A stretch of DNA of 8,898 nucleotides from Rhizobiaceae bacterium (GTDB lineage: Bacteria > Pseudomonadota > Alphaproteobacteria > Rhizobiales > Rhizobiaceae), in the NCBI GenBank assembly GCA_028865845.1, contig JAGWJK010000126.1, positions 1 to 8,898 on the forward strand, given 5' to 3'. This document shows positions 6,887 to 8,898 of the stretch, in pieces. Positions within the stretch are counted from its first letter, which is position 1, and the number at the start of each line of letters is the position of its first letter. The position numbers and the translations under genes are program-made. Under the pieces are notes generated by a model that saw nothing but the letters and a program-made list of their open reading frames with translations, was not told the DNA's origin and ran no database searches.

Positions 6887-7537
6887 TCAATTCCCTTGCT
6901 GTTGTTGCGGATTGGTCAGGATCACCTTCGAAGGATCGTAGGTCATCACCTTCGCGATCGCGCTGTCCGCTGCGGAGAGATCCAGGATACGCTGGTTGCG
7001 AAGTTGATTGGCTGCTCCGACCGCCTGGATCACCTGGTTCCAGACCTGCGCGTTGCTGAGCCGGGCGACCGCATCCTGCTCGAAGGCGCCCTTGATCGTC
7101 GCCGCCGTTCCGATTGAGCCAGATTGGGTCGAAAGCGATGTCGAATTGGATGAGAGCGCAGTCGCGACGGCTGCAAGTGAGGCCGCCGCCTGCCCGACAT
7201 TCTTCGTTTTGATCGCCTGGATTGAACTGGCCACCCCGAGCAACAACGCGAAATCATTGCCCCCAATCATGGTGCCGCTGAACGCCTGACCAGTGACTGT
7301 TTGGCCAGTGACCGACCGGATACCGCCGGTGTCACCCTGCAGGGTGACGCTACCATTGATATTCTTCGTCGGTGCCACCGATCCTTGCTTGAACGTCCGC
7401 GCGCGCTGCATGCAGACGGCAGTATTGGTCTCGGCCTGTTCGCGTTGTGCGTCGGCGACAGGCACCTGTGCCATAGCGGGCGCCGGTGCGAGAAGGCTCG
7501 CTCCCATCAGGATCGGTAGCGCGAAACGGGTGTTCAT
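6887..7537 (-). CDS. VirB5-like secreted pilus-tip protein, copy a (divergent N-terminal half)
   Basis: This is a 216-residue exported protein. The ATG at 7537 overlaps the virB4 stop (ATGA) and has GGAGG five bases upstream. An in-frame start at 7570 would run into virB4 and spoil the signal peptide. Residues 1-23 form a signal peptide with likely cleavage AMA/QVPV. VirB5 proteins are minor pilus components at the pilus tip that help contact with target cells. The C-terminal half matches the next gene: GTAATIKG (143-150) against GTATDIKG there, and AIAKVMTYDPSKVILTN (193-209) against AIAEFMSYDSSKVTLTG. Both mature proteins begin QVPV. The middle, about 58-95, is rich in Gly, Thr and Ser, with an imperfect five-residue repeat (VTGQT/VTGQA, 76-85), and does not look like the helical VirB5 N-terminus. 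There is one cysteine, Cys42. It may be a specialised VirB5 paralogue, and the exact role is uncertain. Confidence 0.85.
   Translation of the reverse strand: MNTRFALPILMGASLLAPAPAMAQVPVADAQREQAETNTAVCMQRARTFKQGSVAPTKNINGSVTLQGDTGGIRSVTGQTVTGQAFSGTMIGGNDFALLLGVASSIQAIKTKNVGQAAASLAAVATALSSNSTSLSTQSGSIGTAATIKGAFEQDAVARLSNAQVWNQVIQAVGAANQLRNQRILDLSAADSAIAKVMTYDPSKVILTNPQQQQGN
7287..7316 (-). repeat. Short imperfect tandem repeat (2 x 15 bases) in virB5-like copy a
   Basis: Two 15-base units, 7287-7301 and 7302-7316, share a core of 11 bases with one mismatch (TGACCAGTGAC and TGGCCAGTGAC on the plus strand). They encode VTGQT and VTGQA in the Gly/Thr-rich middle of the protein. Small in-frame duplications of this kind can vary the length of exposed loops. 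Whether this one does is not known. Confidence 0.5.
7331..7348. repeat. 18-base perfect palindrome inside virB5-like copy a
   Basis: GTCACCCTGCAGGGTGAC reads the same on both strands with no spacer. It lies inside virB5-like copy a over the codons for VTLQGD (about residues 64-69). It may be chance, since roughly a few percent of random windows of this size would hold one this long, or it may be a site for a dimeric DNA-binding protein. No function is assigned. Confidence 0.6.
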
Positions 7538-8898
7538 TCCTCCCTCCAGCCGCAGAAGTAGGGGAGCCAATCCTCGGGTGCGTCACCGAACTTTTCCCGC
7601 AGGCGGTCGCACTCGGCGACGGTATCCGCTCGGCCAGAGAGCACCTTGATGAATTCGGGCAATGCGGAAAGATCGAGCCTTGCGATCACGCTGTCGTGGT
7701 CGTGCTTCACGAGGAATTGCCGGCTGGTCGACGACGTCGACTTCACCCAGTCGTATTCGGTCTCCGACAGACCGAATGCGCCCATATAGCTTTCACGGTC
7801 GGCTTTCGGGTTCGGGAAGAAAATATTGGTTGGGCTTTGCTCGAGCAGCGTATGGGAGATCTTTGCTGTCGTGATGTCACGCGGCGATTGCGTGCCAAGG
7901 CCGATGATACCGTTCTTTTTGCGGATCGTCTTAAGCTGGTCGTTCAAGAAGGCCGCGGCCTTTTCGTCGCCGAGCACCTTCCAGCCCTCATCGACGAAGA
8001 GCATCATGGGACGGACGCCGTCGAGCATGCCGCCGATGCGGAAAAAGATATAGCCGAGTGCGGCGGTCCGAATTTCAGGGTCGTCGAGGATGGCAGTCAA
8101 GTCGAAGCCGAAGATACCGCGCTCCGCATCCCAGCGATCGACGGGATTATCGAATAGCCAGCCATGGGTGTCGCACCACACCTCGAAGCGCGATGCAAGG
8201 TCATCGCGGCCGGCCATCTCAGCGCCACGTAGCAGATGGATTACATCGCGAAACTGTCGTTCGCGGATGGGCGCTGCGAAAATCTGCCCGACGGCGAGTG
8301 TCAGGATCTTTTCCTGTTCCGCCGAGAGCTTGTCACCTTCGCTCCGAGGGCGCACGAGATAGGCCAGGAGGTCATGGAGGAACGTTCTGCCATCCGGTGT
8401 GTCCTCGATCTGTAGAGGATTGAAGCCCGTGGCAACACCAGGCTTCAGGACTTCGTACTGGCCGCCGCAAGCGCGTATGAATATTTCCCCGCCGCGGTCC
8501 TTGTCGAAGAGCGCACAACGCGGTTGCGGGTTGGTCCGCATTGCTTGTGACAACAGGAAGAGCAGTCCGACGGTCTTGCCTGATCCGGTCGGCCCGGTGA
8601 CAATGAAATTGCCAACCTCGCCTTTATGAAAGTTAAAATAATAGGGTGTCAGCGATGTTGTTTGGAGGAGCGAGATCGCCGGCCCCCAACGGTTGCCATT
8701 TGGTCTCCCGAGCGCGAAATTGTGGTAGGAGGCCATGCCGCAGAAGTTTCGCGAGGAGATCAATGCGCGTCTTGCGATGTAACTGAAATTTCCCGGGAGC
8801 TGCGCCCAGAAAGCCGGCTCGGCATTCAGATCTTCGCGCACGATGACCATGCCGGCGTTCTGCAATTCCTTCGTAATGGCTTGCGCGCAGGTTTCGGT
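7534..8898 (-). CDS. virB4: VirB4 T4SS ATPase (CagE/TrbE/VirB4 family), C-terminal part; start lies beyond the right edge
   Basis: VirB4 is the large cytoplasmic/inner-membrane AAA+ ATPase that powers pilus assembly and substrate transfer. The frame stays open through the right edge, and 454 residues are visible. Full VirB4 proteins are usually near 800 residues, so this is roughly the C-terminal half with the motor domain. The first visible part carries the family segment EDLNAEPAFWAQLPGNFSYI (visible residues 22-41). Walker A is GPTGSGKT (102-109), Walker B is MMLFVDEGW (298-306), followed by GLGTQSP (333-339) and FFPNPKAD (360-367), all typical of VirB4. A TTG codon at 8865 could be misread as a start. 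The frame continues upstream with family-like sequence, so it is internal. The stop overlaps the ATG of the first virB5-like gene in a 4-base ATGA, which implies translational coupling. Identity is very sure from the motifs and the neighbours. Confidence 0.97.
   Translation of the reverse strand, partial: TETCAQAITKELQNAGMVIVREDLNAEPAFWAQLPGNFSYIARRALISSRNFCGMASYHNFALGRPNGNRWGPAISLLQTTSLTPYYFNFHKGEVGNFIVTGPTGSGKTVGLLFLLSQAMRTNPQPRCALFDKDRGGEIFIRACGGQYEVLKPGVATGFNPLQIEDTPDGRTFLHDLLAYLVRPRSEGDKLSAEQEKILTLAVGQIFAAPIRERQFRDVIHLLRGAEMAGRDDLASRFEVWCDTHGWLFDNPVDRWDAERGIFGFDLTAILDDPEIRTAALGYIFFRIGGMLDGVRPMMLFVDEGWKVLGDEKAAAFLNDQLKTIRKKNGIIGLGTQSPRDITTAKISHTLLEQSPTNIFFPNPKADRESYMGAFGLSETEYDWVKSTSSTSRQFLVKHDHDSVIARLDLSALPEFIKVLSGRADTVAECDRLREKFGDAPEDWLPYFCGWREE

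Noticed and set aside
6517..7059. A 180-codon open frame on the plus strand
   Set aside because: It is antisense to both virB5-like genes and shows low-complexity translation without family features.
7486..8157. A 223-codon open frame on the plus strand
   Set aside because: It lies wholly antisense to virB4 and virB5-like copy a, whose motifs are unmistakable. Long antisense open frames are common in GC-rich DNA, and its translation shows no recognisable domain.
8863..8865. TTG as the start of virB4
   Set aside because: The frame continues upstream to the window edge with VirB4-like sequence, and the protein would lack its N-terminal half.

Overview
The window holds most of a type IV secretion system (T4SS) operon of the VirB/VirD4 (P-type) family. 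Every gene lies on the minus strand, so the genes run from the right end of the window to the left. In transcription order they are virB4 (3' part only), two tandem virB5-like genes, a small lipoprotein gene at the virB7/eex position, virB6, virB8, virB9, virB10, virB11 and virD4 (5' part only). The DNA is GC-rich. The protein sequences and gene style look like an alphaproteobacterium, most likely a member of the Rhizobiales (rhizobia, agrobacteria, mesorhizobia) and perhaps on a plasmid or integrative element. That placement is inferred from recalled family resemblance, not from a search.

Layout, right to left: 8898-7534 virB4, whose beginning lies outside the window; 7537-6887 virB5-like copy a; 6884-6141 virB5-like copy b; 6132-5944 lipoprotein; 5930-4926 virB6; 4908-4180 virB8; 4183-3371 virB9; 3381-2134 virB10; 2174-1098 virB11; 1101-1 virD4, whose end lies outside the window. 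Packing is extreme: the largest gap between genes is 17 bases, and five of the nine junctions overlap (4, 4, 11, 41 and 4 bases). No stretch of 300 bases lacks a gene. I found no internal promoter or terminator, and the junctions suggest one polycistronic, translationally coupled unit. No tRNA, rRNA, CRISPR array, insertion sequence or origin was seen.

How the parts work together, by family knowledge: VirB4 and VirB11 are cytoplasmic ATPases that power pilus building and secretion. VirD4 is the coupling protein that brings substrates to the channel. VirB6, VirB8 and VirB10 form the inner-membrane and periplasm-spanning part. The lipoprotein (if VirB7), VirB9 and the VirB10 C-terminus form the outer-membrane core. 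VirB5 sits at the pilus tip. VirB1, VirB2 and VirB3 are not in the window and would be expected upstream of virB4, beyond base 8898. No relaxase or effector gene is visible, so the window alone cannot say whether this machine conjugates DNA or delivers proteins.

The less ordinary points are the two divergent tandem virB5-like genes, the lipoprotein lying before virB6 rather than after it, virD4 joined directly to virB11, a serine/threonine-rich tract in the predicted VirB10 antenna, and an 18-base perfect palindrome inside virB5-like copy a. I see no wholly undescribed system here.
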